A DNA stretch of 64,000 bases from Apoderus coryli. Lineage: Eukaryota > Arthropoda > Insecta > Coleoptera > Attelabidae. How positions within the stretch are numbered: the first letter of the stretch is position 1; every line of letters begins with the position of its first letter. Positions 11,597 through 22,727 of this stretch are shown one piece after another. The translations under genes and the position numbers were made by a program. The stretch is taken from NCBI GenBank assembly GCA_911728435.2, contig OU452201.1, positions 1,426,001 through 1,490,000 of the forward strand, written 5' to 3'. The notes under the pieces were generated by a model. The model did no database searches. It saw only the letters and a list, made by a program, of their open reading frames with translations, and was not told where the DNA came from.

Positions 11597-14500
11597 GTAA
11601 TAATAATAATAATAGTCTTTATTCAAATTGCGTACATTTTTACAAAAATCAATAAATCAAACAATCAATAATACACATTTGAAAAGGCATGAGTGCACCT
11701 TAAGGCATGTAATGTGCATGCCTCATCTGTCTTAACACTTATCCTTAGAAAAAAAAAGTAATCTATATCTACCTAATTCTATTACTAATTGTCCCATACA
11801 AGAAACAGAAAAAAAACACAAAAAGTTACTAGGCGAACAATTAATTAATTCATTAATTTTAAATACTTAATAATCATAAATCATATTTGTCATAAGACAA
11901 AAAAAAAAACAAATATAATTTTTTTTCAAAATTTTGAACTGTTAAACAATTCTTTGCGCAATTCTACCTTAAATTTATACAGACTAGATTCGAGCAGGCA
12001 GCGAGGCAAGTCATTATAAACATTAGCAATATCGTATGTAAATGACCGTTCGAAAATTCCAGTTCTATGTATTGGTGGCGTTAGTTTACCTTTATGTCTC
12101 AAGTTTAGATTGTGAACGTCCGTTCGAAATTGTATTTTATGGTATAAGTAACCCGGTGTTTGCGTTTTAACTATTTTATGGTAAAAACAGCAACGATGCA
12201 GATATCGTCTGTTTTTCATGTCCAACCAACCAGCATCTTTCAATTTGTGACTGACAGGTCTACTTCTTTTTATCCCATATGCAAATCTAAGACAATACTT
12301 TTGGATTTTCTGGATACTAGCAGAAACCCCAGCAGTCAAACAAGGTCCATATACAAGATCACAGTGATTAAACTTAGAGAGAACCATAGAGTCGCACAAT
12401 AATAATTTTACCTTCGGGCTAAGGAGATGTCGAGAGCTATACAATAATTTTAGACACCCAACAGCCTTTTTTGTGCATGTGGCGACATGTTGCTCAAATC
12501 TCAGTCGGTTATCCAAAATCAACCCCAAATTCCTCGCCTCTGTCTTGACCTCAACAGGAGAGCCATTGATTGTGATGTCAACTAAATGCGTCAAACTATC
12601 CACATCCTTTCTCCTCCCAAACAACATGACCGCACACTTACTTGGGTTCAAAATTAATGAATGATCTTGCGAAAATATTCTTAGTCGTTCCAAATCCATG
12701 TTTATCATAGCGCAAGCATCCGCTATCAAATTAGAGGGACAGGTCAAATAAATCTGAGAATAGTCGGCAAAAAGTTGGCACCTACAAAAAGCAAGGTGTT
12801 TAGGAAACTCTGAAGTATACAGACTAAAAAGTAGGGGGCCCAAAATTGAACCTTGTGGTACTCCTCTCTGTACATTAAGAACCTGCAAAGTTTTATTTTT
12901 ATAAATCACCCGTTGTCTTCTATTGCTTAAATAGTTTTGGAAAAAATTGACTGCATGTTGACTTAAGCCTACGTAGCCCAAAATCTTTAGCAATGTTTCA
13001 TGGCGAAGCGTGTCAAATGCCTTGGAGTAGTCGAGCATTACTAGTATTGTACACTCACTTCTGTCAATTGCACGAAAAATGTCGTCCGTTACAGTTAATA
13101 GGGCAGATGCACAACTATGTCCAGAACGAAATCCCGATTGAACCTCCGGCAAGATTTTGTTATTAGAAACATGCTGGGATAACTGAACCTTAATAACTCT
13201 CTCCAAGATCTTCGACAACACAGGCAATATGCTTATGGGACGCAGGTCCTTAAAAGATTTAGGACCATTCACCTTAGGGAGCGGAGTTATATTAGAGAGT
13301 TTCCAGTCAGACGGATACACTGACCTTTCGATACAAAAATTTACTAAATGGCATATATACTTCAATATAAAAGGACAGCAAAAAATCAAGAAATCCACAT
13401 GAATACCATCGGACCCAACAGCTTTTGATTTAATTTGCGATAATACTTTGCCAATTTCATGTTCACCAACTTTCGAAAAATGCAAATAGGACGTGACTGT
13501 ACCTTTAATATTGGTATAATATTTATCATCAGCATCAGTGGGAGCAGCAACCGGAAGACTATTTATAAAATTGTAATTAATCTCGTCTACATTACTCAGC
13601 TCCGTTGGTATATCAGACTTAGTTCTGGAATTAATAATCTGTAGCCTGCGCAGATTATTCCACATTTTTCCATTGCACTTCCTGATCGAATATTCCACAT
13701 AAGCTTTTTTCTCCTTTTTTACAGCTGTATTAACATAGTTTCTCAACTGTCTGTAATATTCAAACGACTCGTCTGTTTTCTTTTGTTTGTATTTGAACTT
13801 CGCTTTATTACGCAATTTAATCAAGAGCCTTATGTTATATGTTATCCAAGGCTTGTATGGTTTATCAACAATTACCGATTTATAGGGTGCAAACATATCC
13901 ATTAGTATTGTCAAGTTATGATTGAAAAAGGTTACTTTATTGTCAATATCCTCGATACAAAACATATTATCCCACGGAATCGCTTGAAGATGCTCGTATA
14001 GAGAAACGATATCAACATTTTTAAAGTCTCTATATATAATAGGGTCCGAAGGTGGACACTTTGTCTCAACATGTAAATGTATATAAACCAATTCATGATC
14101 AGAAACATCAATAGAGCAAACACCAATCGCAGACACAGACCAGTCTTCATTTATAATAATATGATCCAACAATGAATGCGTAAAACCAGCCAGTCTAGTA
14201 GGAGCATTAACCACTTGCAAAAGGCCTGTACTTTCAAGTATATTGTAATACCTCGAAACAACTGCATTATCAAACTTTAGAAGGTCGATGTTAAAATCTC
14301 CAACACATACAACTCTATCGAATTGAGGCAAGATTTCAAACAGGGTATTTTCAAAATTATCCAGAAAAGCATTAACATTATTGCTGGGTGGATTATATAT
14401 ACAACCCACCAGAAAAGAAAATTTATTCAGATTCACCTGCACCCATATGCATTCGGTTTCATTAAAGTTATCTAAAACGTTGACAGTATATTTATGTTTA

Positions 14501-14760
14501 ATATAGAGGCCAACCCCACCGCCCCGCTCCAATCTGTCCCTCCTAAAGAAACTATAATTATCGATGCCTACAACAGTACTATTAATATGTGGCTTTAGCC
14601 ACGTCTCTGAGACAGCAATTATATCATAATCATTTTCTGTGACATATTCCTTAAACGTATTGAAATTTGCTGTTAAGGAACGAACATTTAAATGACAAAG
14701 TTTCAACATATCAAATTCTTTGAATTAATTGAATTAATCCATCAAATATACCAAATAATT
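11597..14760 (-). mobile_element. Non-LTR retrotransposon, Jockey/CR1-like, near-complete ORF2
   Basis: The element runs on the minus strand. Its 3' end at 11597-11615 is a (TAA)n tail preceded on the element strand by AATAAAGAC, the same end structure as the other non-LTR copies here. The ORF at 11926-14709 fills most of it. No ORF1 (gag-like) gene was found upstream of 14709, so the copy is probably 5'-truncated near the start of ORF2. The exact right boundary (14.71-14.95 kb) is not resolved because I see no target duplication. Confidence 0.85.
11926..14709 (-). CDS. Non-LTR ORF2: AP endonuclease plus reverse transcriptase
   Basis: A 927-codon open frame. Residues about 1-225 are an AP-like endonuclease: LNVRSL at the start, SETWL (catalytic Glu), GGGVGLY, GDFNID and SDHEL, all with key residues present. 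Residues about 440-760 are the reverse transcriptase, with the LRPISILPVLSKILE, SKAFDTLRHE and GVPQGSILGPLLFSLY blocks. The A/DD box reads FADY instead of F/YADD at about residue 648: one base change (GAT to TAT) removes the second catalytic Asp. The C-terminal thumb region (RHLLSPKVK…LVYGPC) is intact. It would target DNA and copy RNA by target-primed reverse transcription, but polymerisation should be lost. The otherwise clean frame suggests recent inactivation or a sequencing difference. Confidence 0.93.
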   Translation of the reverse strand: MLKLCHLNVRSLTANFNTFKEYVTENDYDIIAVSETWLKPHINSTVVGIDNYSFFRRDRLERGGGVGLYIKHKYTVNVLDNFNETECIWVQVNLNKFSFLVGCIYNPPSNNVNAFLDNFENTLFEILPQFDRVVCVGDFNIDLLKFDNAVVSRYYNILESTGLLQVVNAPTRLAGFTHSLLDHIIINEDWSVSAIGVCSIDVSDHELVYIHLHVETKCPPSDPIIYRDFKNVDIVSLYEHLQAIPWDNMFCIEDIDNKVTFFNHNLTILMDMFAPYKSVIVDKPYKPWITYNIRLLIKLRNKAKFKYKQKKTDESFEYYRQLRNYVNTAVKKEKKAYVEYSIRKCNGKMWNNLRRLQIINSRTKSDIPTELSNVDEINYNFINSLPVAAPTDADDKYYTNIKGTVTSYLHFSKVGEHEIGKVLSQIKSKAVGSDGIHVDFLIFCCPFILKYICHLVNFCIERSVYPSDWKLSNITPLPKVNGPKSFKDLRPISILPVLSKILERVIKVQLSQHVSNNKILPEVQSGFRSGHSCASALLTVTDDIFRAIDRSECTILVMLDYSKAFDTLRHETLLKILGYVGLSQHAVNFFQNYLSNRRQRVIYKNKTLQVLNVQRGVPQGSILGPLLFSLYTSEFPKHLAFCRCQLFADYSQIYLTCPSNLIADACAMINMDLERLRIFSQDHSLILNPSKCAVMLFGRRKDVDSLTHLVDITINGSPVEVKTEARNLGLILDNRLRFEQHVATCTKKAVGCLKLLYSSRHLLSPKVKLLLCDSMVLSKFNHCDLVYGPCLTAGVSASIQKIQKYCLRFAYGIKRSRPVSHKLKDAGWLDMKNRRYLHRCCFYHKIVKTQTPGYLYHKIQFRTDVHNLNLRHKGKLTPPIHRTGIFERSFTYDIANVYNDLPRCLLESSLYKFKVELRKELFNSSKF

Positions 14761-14960
14761 ATGTTCCCAAAAAAAAAAACAAATACAATACATACGCATA
14801 ATTTATATAGTGTGAAATGAAGACAATTATTTTATTTATTAGGCATTGAACTATTCACTATAGCAGTAAAGAGAAAAAAAAATGGCACCTATGTGATAAA
14901 AAAAAACAATTATTTTATTGATAAAAGGATACATGGAACTTCAACAAAAAATCTCATCGC

Positions 14961-15386
14961 CTAAGATGTTGACAAGGACTTAGTTCTGAAGCGTAATGAT
15001 CTCTTTGTAGGATTCTCAGGTTCAGTGGGTTGACATGCTTTTCGTTTCTTCTCGTCGATATATTGATGCTTCAAGTCTTTCCTACCTTTGAATTTAATAC
15101 TAGATCGCTGAGTCGTGTTGCTTACTTCTCCAGTTGTGATTGGGGGTGTTCTGAATTCGAAGTCTGGATGGTTTCTTCATTTATCTGTCTTATTTCATTG
15201 GCATTCCCCAATCCGTTACCTAGGCATTTAAGGGCAGCTTTTAGTATAAGAGAATTACAACCACAATAAAGTTCAAGACACAGTTTTAGAAACGTCTTAA
15301 TTGAGTTTATTGCCTCTGACGATGAATGCAGAAACGCTCTATACAAGTTACGAACTGGAATAATAACCGATGAAGATAGTGAGGAA
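14961..15386 (-). pseudogene. Unrecognised coding-like remnant
   Basis: A good acceptor (TTCTATTATACAG, ending 15387) is followed by about 90 codons with protein-like composition, including YRAFLHSSSEAINSIKTFL and KAALKCLGNGLG, stopping at about 15122. After a one-base shift the sequence continues without stops for about 50 codons rich in Lys, Arg and Pro (…KFKGRKDLKHQY…, then PTKRSLRFRTKS) to a TAG at 14963-14961. At the break there is GAGAA|GTAAGC, which could instead be a donor. I do not recognise the protein. It may be a decayed host exon or a transposon ORF. Confidence 0.4.
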
Positions 15387-15419
15387 CTGTATAATAGAAA
15401 TCACTAAAAAAAGGACTAA

Positions 15420-16225
15420 AAATGGGCTGTAATGGCTTTGGCAAGAAGGATAAAAGCTTACTGGCCCCTGGTCCTTCCAGGAGCAATTAGATATCTTGAG
15501 AGTATACGAAGCTTTTGTTCAAAATTAGGGTAGGGTTGGTCGTTGCCTGATTTCTCACAATCTATATTCAGGATAATAACAATAGAAGGTATGTACTATA
15601 ATATGCAGCGGTATTTTACCACCTGAGCAATTGTAAAGTCCCTTTATGCTATAATTTTTTTTTTGTCGGTTTATTTAACACTGTACCATAATAGAAGGGT
15701 ATAGCAATTTCCCACGATTTGAATAGAAATTTGAGTATATTATCATGCATAACTGTATAGTTATACTGTGACGTTATGTAATTAAGTAGCTATACCACCT
15801 ATACGATGATGAAGTAAAATATTCTACCACGAAATTGTTGTGTAATTATTGATAACAAGATTATTGTTTTGATAACCTACTGAGCATATTATTTTGATAC
15901 TTAAGGCTTTTGTCTTACTATTATTTGCTGAATGTAATGTAAATAATAAAAAAAAAAAAAATGAAATACGAGGGTAAAGTGAACAGTTTAGCTCAATGAG
16001 ATGGTCAGCATTCGATAATAATTGCAATCCACATATTCACCAAAACTGTTCGTTTCAATGGTAGTGAACTGTACGATATTTCGATGTTGATTTTGCAAAT
16101 GAAATTCTTATAACAGCTGTTATTGAAGGAAAAAAGTCAGTGGCATGTGTTGAATTAAAATTAAATTACCTGTTGTGATTATGGATGGATGATTTTTTTT
16201 TTAAATGTCAGTACTGCAAACATTA
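15420..16225. other. No gene seen
   Basis: AT-rich DNA with poly-T/poly-A runs (15655-15665, 15949-15961) and no supported feature. Confidence 0.5.
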
Positions 16226-16230
16226 CGCTA

Positions 16231-17655
16231 TATAATAATAATAATAATATATGTTTATTAGTTCTAAAAGGTATTACATAAATTTGTACAAAAAATGTAT
16301 TATTACAACCATTAGAACTAAAGGGCGTGAAATCTCAGCCTCTCAACTAGGTTGAGTGCTGTTGAAGCCCAAGAAACAATACACAATAAAAAATAACAAA
16401 AAAAAAATCAGTACTACACAATAAATACAATATTAAAACACATAAGTATACAAAAATAAAGTGTTGGGTTAAAAACAGTGCAAAAAAAATGCCCAAATGA
16501 AATGCCTAAACGCTGTCAAGCAATATCTTTTTAATCGTGGATCTGAACACATGCAAACTCTGAGAGAAATCCTTAATCACAAACCGATTAACTAGCGTGG
16601 CGACATTATAAGAGAACGATCTTTTAAATATTTCCTTTTTATGAACAGGGACTGTTATTAGACTTTTACGTCTGATGTTTAGATTATGCACATCAGTTCT
16701 ATACACAATTCTATTAACCAGATAAGGAGGGGTTTTATATTTTATTATTTTGTAAAAGAAGCATGTTGAATGGTGAATGCGTCTGTTATACATATTCAGC
16801 CAACCTGCCTCCTTAAGTTTGTGAGATATGCGATGTCTTCTGCGAATCCCAAATATGAACCGCAAGCAAGAGTTCTGCAACTTCTGAACTCTCCCTCTGT
16901 CAACACTATCAAGACAAGTAGTTTAAGTGCGATAAGACAAGAGCATCACACATACGAATCTTCAAAGTTACATTTAACGAATGTGGGTGAGGGTATAATT
17001 TTTTTAACATTCCATATCCGATTTTAAGTTTTGATGTTATATGGTCCTTGATTCGCATCTTGTGATCCAGAACAAGTCCCAAGTTCTTTGCTCCTTCCCG
17101 GAAAACCAAAATGTCTCCATCCAATTCAAGGGCATTTTGTTGAATTTGATTTCTTACATTATCGCCACAAGACAGCATACAAACGGTTTTATTCGTGTTT
17201 AATTTTAACAAATGATCACGCGATATTTGATGTATTCTCCTCAGGTCCCGATTTATACGATCCACGGCCACCGCAGCGTCTAACGGGTTAAAGGCACTAT
17301 AAATCTGTGTATCATCTGCATACAAATGATATTTACAAAACTCTAAATCTCTGACAAAAACAGACGAATACAGACTATAAAGTATCGGACCCAGAACACT
17401 ACCCTGCGGCACACCAGATAGAACAGATCTCTTCCTAGACATATGCTCATCGCTCACAACACACTGAGAACGACCCGTGAGGAATGGTCTCAACAAACCT
17501 CTTGACTCTACGCTGAAACCAAAATAATTCAACATAGCAGCAGCGAATGCTTTACTAAAATCAAGCAGAACCAAAATGACAGCCCTGCCACTATCCAAAG
17601 CGTGAAATATATCGTCTGTCACTTGAGACAATGCCGTAGAGCAACTAAAGCCTTT
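16231..17655 (-). pseudogene. 5'-truncated non-LTR retrotransposon (RT and C-terminus)
   Basis: The minus-strand copy has a (TAA)n 3' tail at 16231-16248. The RT part (about 17655-16909) starts inside the GFSCSTALSQVTDD block, so the 5' end is truncated. It has lost about ten residues after SKAFA (the usual DTxxHxxLL is missing), but keeps GVPQGSVLGPILYSLY and an intact LYADDTQIY box. A frameshift near 16900 separates it from the C-terminal piece (16880-16506; RRHRISHKLKEAGWLN, RTDVHNLNIR). That part resembles the element at 11.6-14.7 kb, so the two are relatives. It is not functional. Confidence 0.88.
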
Positions 17656-17940
17656 ATATAATTTTTTTGATTAATTTTTATTATATAATTTTCTGGATTT
17701 TCAATAAGTCAATTTCCTTTAATTTCATTTAATTAATGTTATATGCTAGGTTGAACTTGCTTCGATCGAAATCTTTGATAAAATCAATGAATGATTGAAG
17801 GTTCTTATCTAATTTGGCTGAGTAAAGTCTACCTATTATATGATTTAGTTAATACAAAGAATTTTTTTTTCAATTAGGTAATATCAAAAGGGTACAATGT
17901 TAGTTCGTAAACACTTGAATTTTCAAGTACCTGATTATGT
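17656..17940. other. Upstream region of the secreted-protein gene
   Basis: No gene seen. This stretch separates the truncated non-LTR copy from the TATA element of the gene starting at 18042. Confidence 0.4.
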
Positions 17941-17951
17941 ATCAGAAATCA

Positions 17952-17996
17952 TATAAATAATGTGCTATGGATTAATAGAAATCACTATAGTGCAGT
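17952..17996 (+). promoter_or_regulatory. Possible TATA/initiator of the 18042 gene
   Basis: TATAAA at 17952-17957 lies 85-90 bases before the start codon. A GCAGTT initiator-like word follows at 17992-17997, about 40 bases on. That is slightly farther than the usual 30, so the exact start is uncertain. Confidence 0.35.
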
Positions 17997-18041
17997 TTAC
18001 TATTGTTGGAAATTGTTATTCGAATTCCAGAAAAACCGAAA

Positions 18042-19141
18042 ATGCATTGTAAATCGTTGATTGTGTTGGCCGCCTTTTTGGCTACGGTAAGTTGCATTTG
18101 ATTTTCTACTTCGTCTTAGTTAAGTATACTTCAAAGTTCAACTTTAACTATATTTGATATATATATATTGTATTGTATTGCCTTAAGGATTTAAATGGTC
18201 TCCTGCTTCTGCAGCCTTTTTGTGTTTTGTATTATTTGTAAAAATCGATCAAGTTAGTGACCATTAATTTGATGTTTCTTTGGCACCTTTCCCTCTTCTA
18301 ATATGTCGACACACAAAAATCGCAAATTTTAAAATTGAAAGAACTTGGTGACCAAACAATTACCACTTACATGTAATCTAAATGATAAAATTGAAAAGAT
18401 TTTTATCGCCTATTCAAATTGTATCAGGAACAAGTTCTTAGCACTTTAATATAACTAGTGTGGTTTTATTTTCAGACTTCTGCTTACAATGTGCCGGTGC
18501 GTGATGATTCCGGGACTTTGAAAATCATCTCGGATGTTCTAGTAGAAATTAACGGAGTCGTCAGCAAAGCTCTCAAAACCGCTTCGGACATAGCTCAACA
18601 AGTTGAAGGCGATACCGACAAAATCGATGAGGTTATTACTTCAGGTGTCAACATTGTTGCTGACGCAATTATTGAACTTGTTCACCAACAATTCATTGGA
18701 ATTAATGAACAAAGTACCGATGCTGGCATTAAGAAAACCCTTGACTGTATCGAAACATCATGGCCAGTTTTGAAAGGCAACATTGATTCAACCATTGGGG
18801 ATATTGTAACCTGCTCCGCAGCGAAATTGCCAACATTCATTGGTGATGTTAAAACATTGATTGATACCGTTGATGGCGCTCACGATAAACTGTTGCAATT
18901 GGAAAAGGACTTGGGTACCTGCACTTCTGGATTAGTCCCATGTGTATTGGACTTCTTCAACAAAGGATTGAGTATTGGAAAAGAAGTGGTTCCCACATTG
19001 AAAGAGGGGATTCAGGAACAATTGGATATTATCAAGAACGTCATACCAACTATTGAAGGATGCATTACCAGTCAATTGAAATTGATGATCCCAAAGAACG
19101 CAGATTTCTTTGGAACCATTTACCAGTGTTCACGTGCTTAA
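18042..19141 (+). CDS. Two-exon gene for a small secreted six-cysteine protein
   Basis: Exon 1 (18042-18086) encodes MHCKSLIVLAAFLAT, a signal-peptide core, and ends at a consensus donor (GTAAGT). Intron 18087-18475 ends TTATTTTCAG. Exon 2 (18476-19141) continues in phase with TSAYNVPVRDDSGTLK and runs to TAA, giving 236 residues. The mature part is mainly amphipathic helix, with six cysteines in the contexts DCIE, TCSA, TCTSGLVPC, GCIT and YQCS, so three disulfides are possible. No membrane segment is seen after the signal. The helix/Cys layout recalls the insect TsetseEP/DUF725 type of secreted gut or salivary proteins, but that is an inference and I do not recognise a close relative. The GTG-started frame at 18458 lies within the intron and is not the true start. 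Confidence 0.88.
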
Positions 19142-19960
19142 GTTTTTAAATACATTTTTTTTCGTAATATTTGTTAGTTTTTTTTTAATCATACTTCATC
19201 TCTTATGCAACTGATTCAACAATGCGCTACGCTTTGCGTTCGCAGACGTCATATATTGAGCAGTATCTGATCAAAAGTCAAAATTCCAAAAAATTTGCAT
19301 TTCTCTGTTTGCAGAGTTACATGCGAAAACTAGATACATTTTTTGATTTTTGTTGCTGGGATTATTGGGTATATAGGCCCATGAAAGTTACAAAATAATT
19401 TCAAATATACAGGGTGCTCAATAAGAGTGGCATAATATGAGATATACGTTAGACTTTCGCAAGAGTTTGCTAATGAAAATGAAACTATTTTTATCACCAC
19501 TGCTTATGGATCTCAAAAATAGACTGTTTTGTTGGTTTATTTGCAAATTTAAGTGCGTGGTTGATCAGATCATTAATACATTTATATAGATTAAAATAAC
19601 GATACGCTTAATTTTTAATTTTCCCCCTATGGCATAGATACATTTAAAATAATTCTCATAATTCTAACCAACCCCTTACGAACTTATTGTTACAATAATT
19701 TAACTGATGTACTATTAAATCGCACCACCCGCATTTTTAACCTGCCGATTGACTATATAATACGGGGGGTAAATTAGAAAAGCGTGACCACCATCACTGC
19801 CGATGCCCCTATAATGTATCACCCCATTGAAACAGTTGATTCAATTTAAATCCCTACTAATTTCAGGTATTGTCGGTTTCACAATAATTCGTTGACTTCT
19901 TAAGTGTAATAAAATTTAAATGGCTTAAAAATCCCCATAACTGTATACAGAGCCGGGTGG
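19142..19960. other. Downstream region with repeat terminus
   Basis: No gene seen. A TACAGGGTGCTC terminal-type motif lies at 19408-19419, the same word that ends the palindromes at 42953 and 44640 and occurs inside the arms at 47317 and 49159. Otherwise AT-rich. Confidence 0.5.
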
Positions 19961-19964
19961 TAAA

Positions 19965-21722
19965 ATTTATTTATTATTATTTAAAAATAGATCATCCTTA
20001 ACATTGAAAGAAAACGAAGAAAATTCAAAACAGAAAGTCAGTGCTGAGGAATTCATCAATGGAGTAAAAAGCCTGGTCAATTAAGTAGTTTTTCAATCTA
20101 TTTTTGAACATTGCAATGCTCAGTGTTTTCAAACTATCTGGCAAATGATTATAGCATGTGGGACCATAATAATTCACAGAATTTCTGCTTCTACCCAACC
20201 TCATATATTCAGGAAGAATGATATTTTTGTTTCTGGTATTGTGGTTGTGAACTTCATCATGCCTTATGTACAGATTGTAATTATTTTTTACATACACAAT
20301 TGAATTGTAGATATAGAGACACATTTTACATTCTTTAAATTTAGGTCTGACATCCTCTCTAAACTTTAAGTCTGTCATTATTCGCACCACTCGTCTTTGG
20401 ATTGCGAATACCCGACTAGCATGACAAGAGTATCCCCAAATTCACAAAGCATATGAAGCCACACTGTGAAAAAGGCCATAATATGCTGATTTCAAAACAT
20501 TAAAAGAGACTTCACCCTTCAAGCTTCGCAACATGAACACAACCTTAGACAACTTGGCAATGGCAACCTCGACATGACCCGCCCAGGTTAGCTTTTGGTC
20601 CAAAGTGACACCCAAAAACTTTACCAGACCATCAGAAACAGTAACATCCGTCTCACGTAATGTAAATATTTTAGTAGCTGTTTTATTGGCATTCATACAG
20701 AGTTTGTTAGCTGCAAACCAGTCCGCAGCCTCGACTGTGAATTAATTATACTTAAGGCCAGAACATCACTCGACAGTTCAACATCGACAATAGTTGAATC
20801 GTCTGCAAAAAATGTCAGGTCAGAGCATGGCAGATGTAGCGGTAAATCATTAATGAAAATCAAAAACAATAGAGGTCCGAGCACCGAGCCCTGTGGAACT
20901 CCACAAGAGCTCAACAAGGGCTGAGAAGACTTTGACTCAAACATCGTTACGACATTCCTACCAGTGAGATAGGAACTCAGCAAACGAATCGAATTCGCAC
21001 TCATACCGTATCGCTCCAGTTTACCCAACAAGATATCGTGTGAAACGCAATCAAACGCCTTTGTTAAATCAAGAAAAGAAGCCCCGACAAGCCTTCTACT
21101 CTCAAAAGCGGTTATAACGCTATTTATAAAGTTTTCTATAGCTGAAATGGTGTTAAGTTTCGGTCTAAATCCAAATTGTTTCGGAGAAAATAAATTATTT
21201 CTTTCAAAATAGTTGGCTAATTGTTTAAAGAGTATCTTTTACAAAAATTTTGCCTAGAACAGGCACTATAGAAATAGGGCGATAGTTGTTCAATTCATCT
21301 GGAGATCCTTTTTTGAATAACGGTATAATTTTGCTAAATTTCAGACAACTCGGGAACATACCGGATGAGATCGCCAAATTAATCAATATTTTCAATGGTA
21401 TAATTATTATATCCTTAATATATTTAATGATTACGATATTCAAATCAAAAATGTCTTTCGAGCTTTTATTTTTAAAAGAGTTTATTATATCTCTCATCTC
21501 AATAAAAGATATTTCATTAAACTCAAAATTGCCAGGAATGTCAATAGACAACAAATCCAGTGGACTGATATTTGAGGATAAGTCATGGGTTAAAGTTTCC
21601 GCAATACTGGTAATATATGTATTGAAATCATCAGCAGTAAGATTGGTTAATGATTGTTGGGTACTTAATCCTGTTCTACATTCTATGATAATTGAAAGAA
21701 AATTAGAAATGTAAGGACACAA
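19965..21722 (-). pseudogene. 5'-truncated, frameshifted non-LTR retrotransposon
   Basis: Four minus-strand pieces follow RT order. 21722-21225 covers fingers and upstream region (RPISIVPVLGKIF). 21031-20693 is the palm, with GVPQGSVLGPLLFLIFINDL and an intact FFADDST box. 20696-20442 has KFLGVTLDQKLTWAGHVE. 20390-20025 is the C-terminus (HNTRNKNI, SVNYYGPTCYNHLP). Frames change at about 21200-21040, 20720 and 20440. The 3' tail is a short TTATTATT run at about 19966-19980. The RYxGPxxYN C-terminus matches the fragment at 51.4-52.1 kb rather than the 11.6-kb element, so this is a second lineage. Confidence 0.88.
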
Positions 21723-22280
21723 AAAGCTGTTGCTGCCAATTAGTATGCAACCAAGTGTTTTATTTTTCTTCCTTTTTCCCTTTTTTGAACCTTTTCTTTT
21801 TCAATTTTTATTTGTGATTTCTTAGGGTGAGGGTTAATATTATTTTTTTAAATTAAAACATTTATATCGTTGAAATTTTTTTTTCTCCTCCAAGTTTTAC
21901 AACGTTTCGACAACAGTTTGCTGTCTTCGTCAGGTTAGTGTACATATTTTTCAACATTATTATTCCAAGAAATCAAAAATAACAATAATTGTTGTTATAA
22001 TGTTTAACAAAGTGAACGGAAACCCCTATCATTTTTTTTTACTGATGGTTCTTATGGTCTTGGCGATGAGTCTATAAAAGTGACTACTAACGATATTGAG
22101 GCTAATATTAAAAGAAACACACAATGAGATTGTACAGTTTAAGTCTTCACATAGTTCTTGAATATGCTGTACAAGCTGGGTATGGTTTTTAATGCAGTTT
22201 AAATATGCTACAATGAACTGGCAGTTTTTTGCTCGATTTGTCGATGTGGTGCAGGGGGTACTAGGATCAGGTATACAATA
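21723..22280. other. Gap with a hammerhead-like motif
   Basis: No gene seen apart from the motif at 21900-21934. Confidence 0.4.
21900..21934 (-). ncRNA. Hammerhead-ribozyme-like core (copy g)
   Basis: The minus strand reads CUGACGA, one A, then a stem region whose outer pairs are GACA/UGUC, then GAAAC and GUUG. CUGANGA and GAAA are the two invariant hammerhead strands. Helix I is weak here (two pairs at best), so this copy is probably decayed. Confidence 0.4.
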
Positions 22281-22362
22281 GAACATGATGAGAGTACCTT
22301 AAACAATTAAATTTGTGTCATACGATGTTGTCGAACCAATCAACCAGGTGTTTTCGATAGAT
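22281..22362 (+). repeat. Repeat unit 1 flanking the Bel/Pao insertion
   Basis: This unit ends with AATCAACCAGGTGTTTTCGA and is about 85% identical by eye to 28444-28523. Before the retrotransposon inserted the two units lay about 45-50 bases apart, so the target was a short tandem duplication. Confidence 0.7.
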
Positions 22363-22383
22363 AACTACAAGTATACTACCTAG

Positions 22384-22576
22384 TGTTTTTGATAATAATG
22401 GACTGTATTAATATAAATTCTTATTAACTTTTTATTCATCAATAATTGACATTTTACAAAATTATTCTGACATTACATTTCTTCATTTTGACAACATGAC
22501 AAAACATTAATCATGACTACTAGAAAATTAGATATCTATTAATGTTATAATTCCAAGAGATAATTAATCTTTAACA
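22384..22576 (-). repeat. 3' LTR of Bel/Pao element
   Basis: 193 bp, identical to the copy at 28219-28411. On the element strand it begins TGTTAAAGATTAATT and ends ATCAAAAACA. Confidence 0.96.
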
Positions 22577-22594
22577 TATAGCCCGCCTTGAAGC
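22577..22594 (-). other. Polypurine-tract region
   Basis: On the element strand CTTCAAGGCGGGCTATA lies directly before the 3' LTR. An AAGGCGGG-type tract in this position is usual for Bel/Pao plus-strand priming. Confidence 0.65.
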
Positions 22595-22727
22595 ATTGAT
22601 GAAAATGCTTCAAAAACATCAAACAATTATAATAAGCAATACAACTCTTTCATTCACACCTTGAAACTATGGCTTGCAATTATTCCTTTACCATTCCTTA
22701 AAACTATAGCTAATTACTAGAAAACTA

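Noticed and set aside
18458..18475. GTG start of the secreted-protein ORF
   Set aside because: It lies in the intron; exon 1 at 18042 supplies an ATG and signal peptide in phase.
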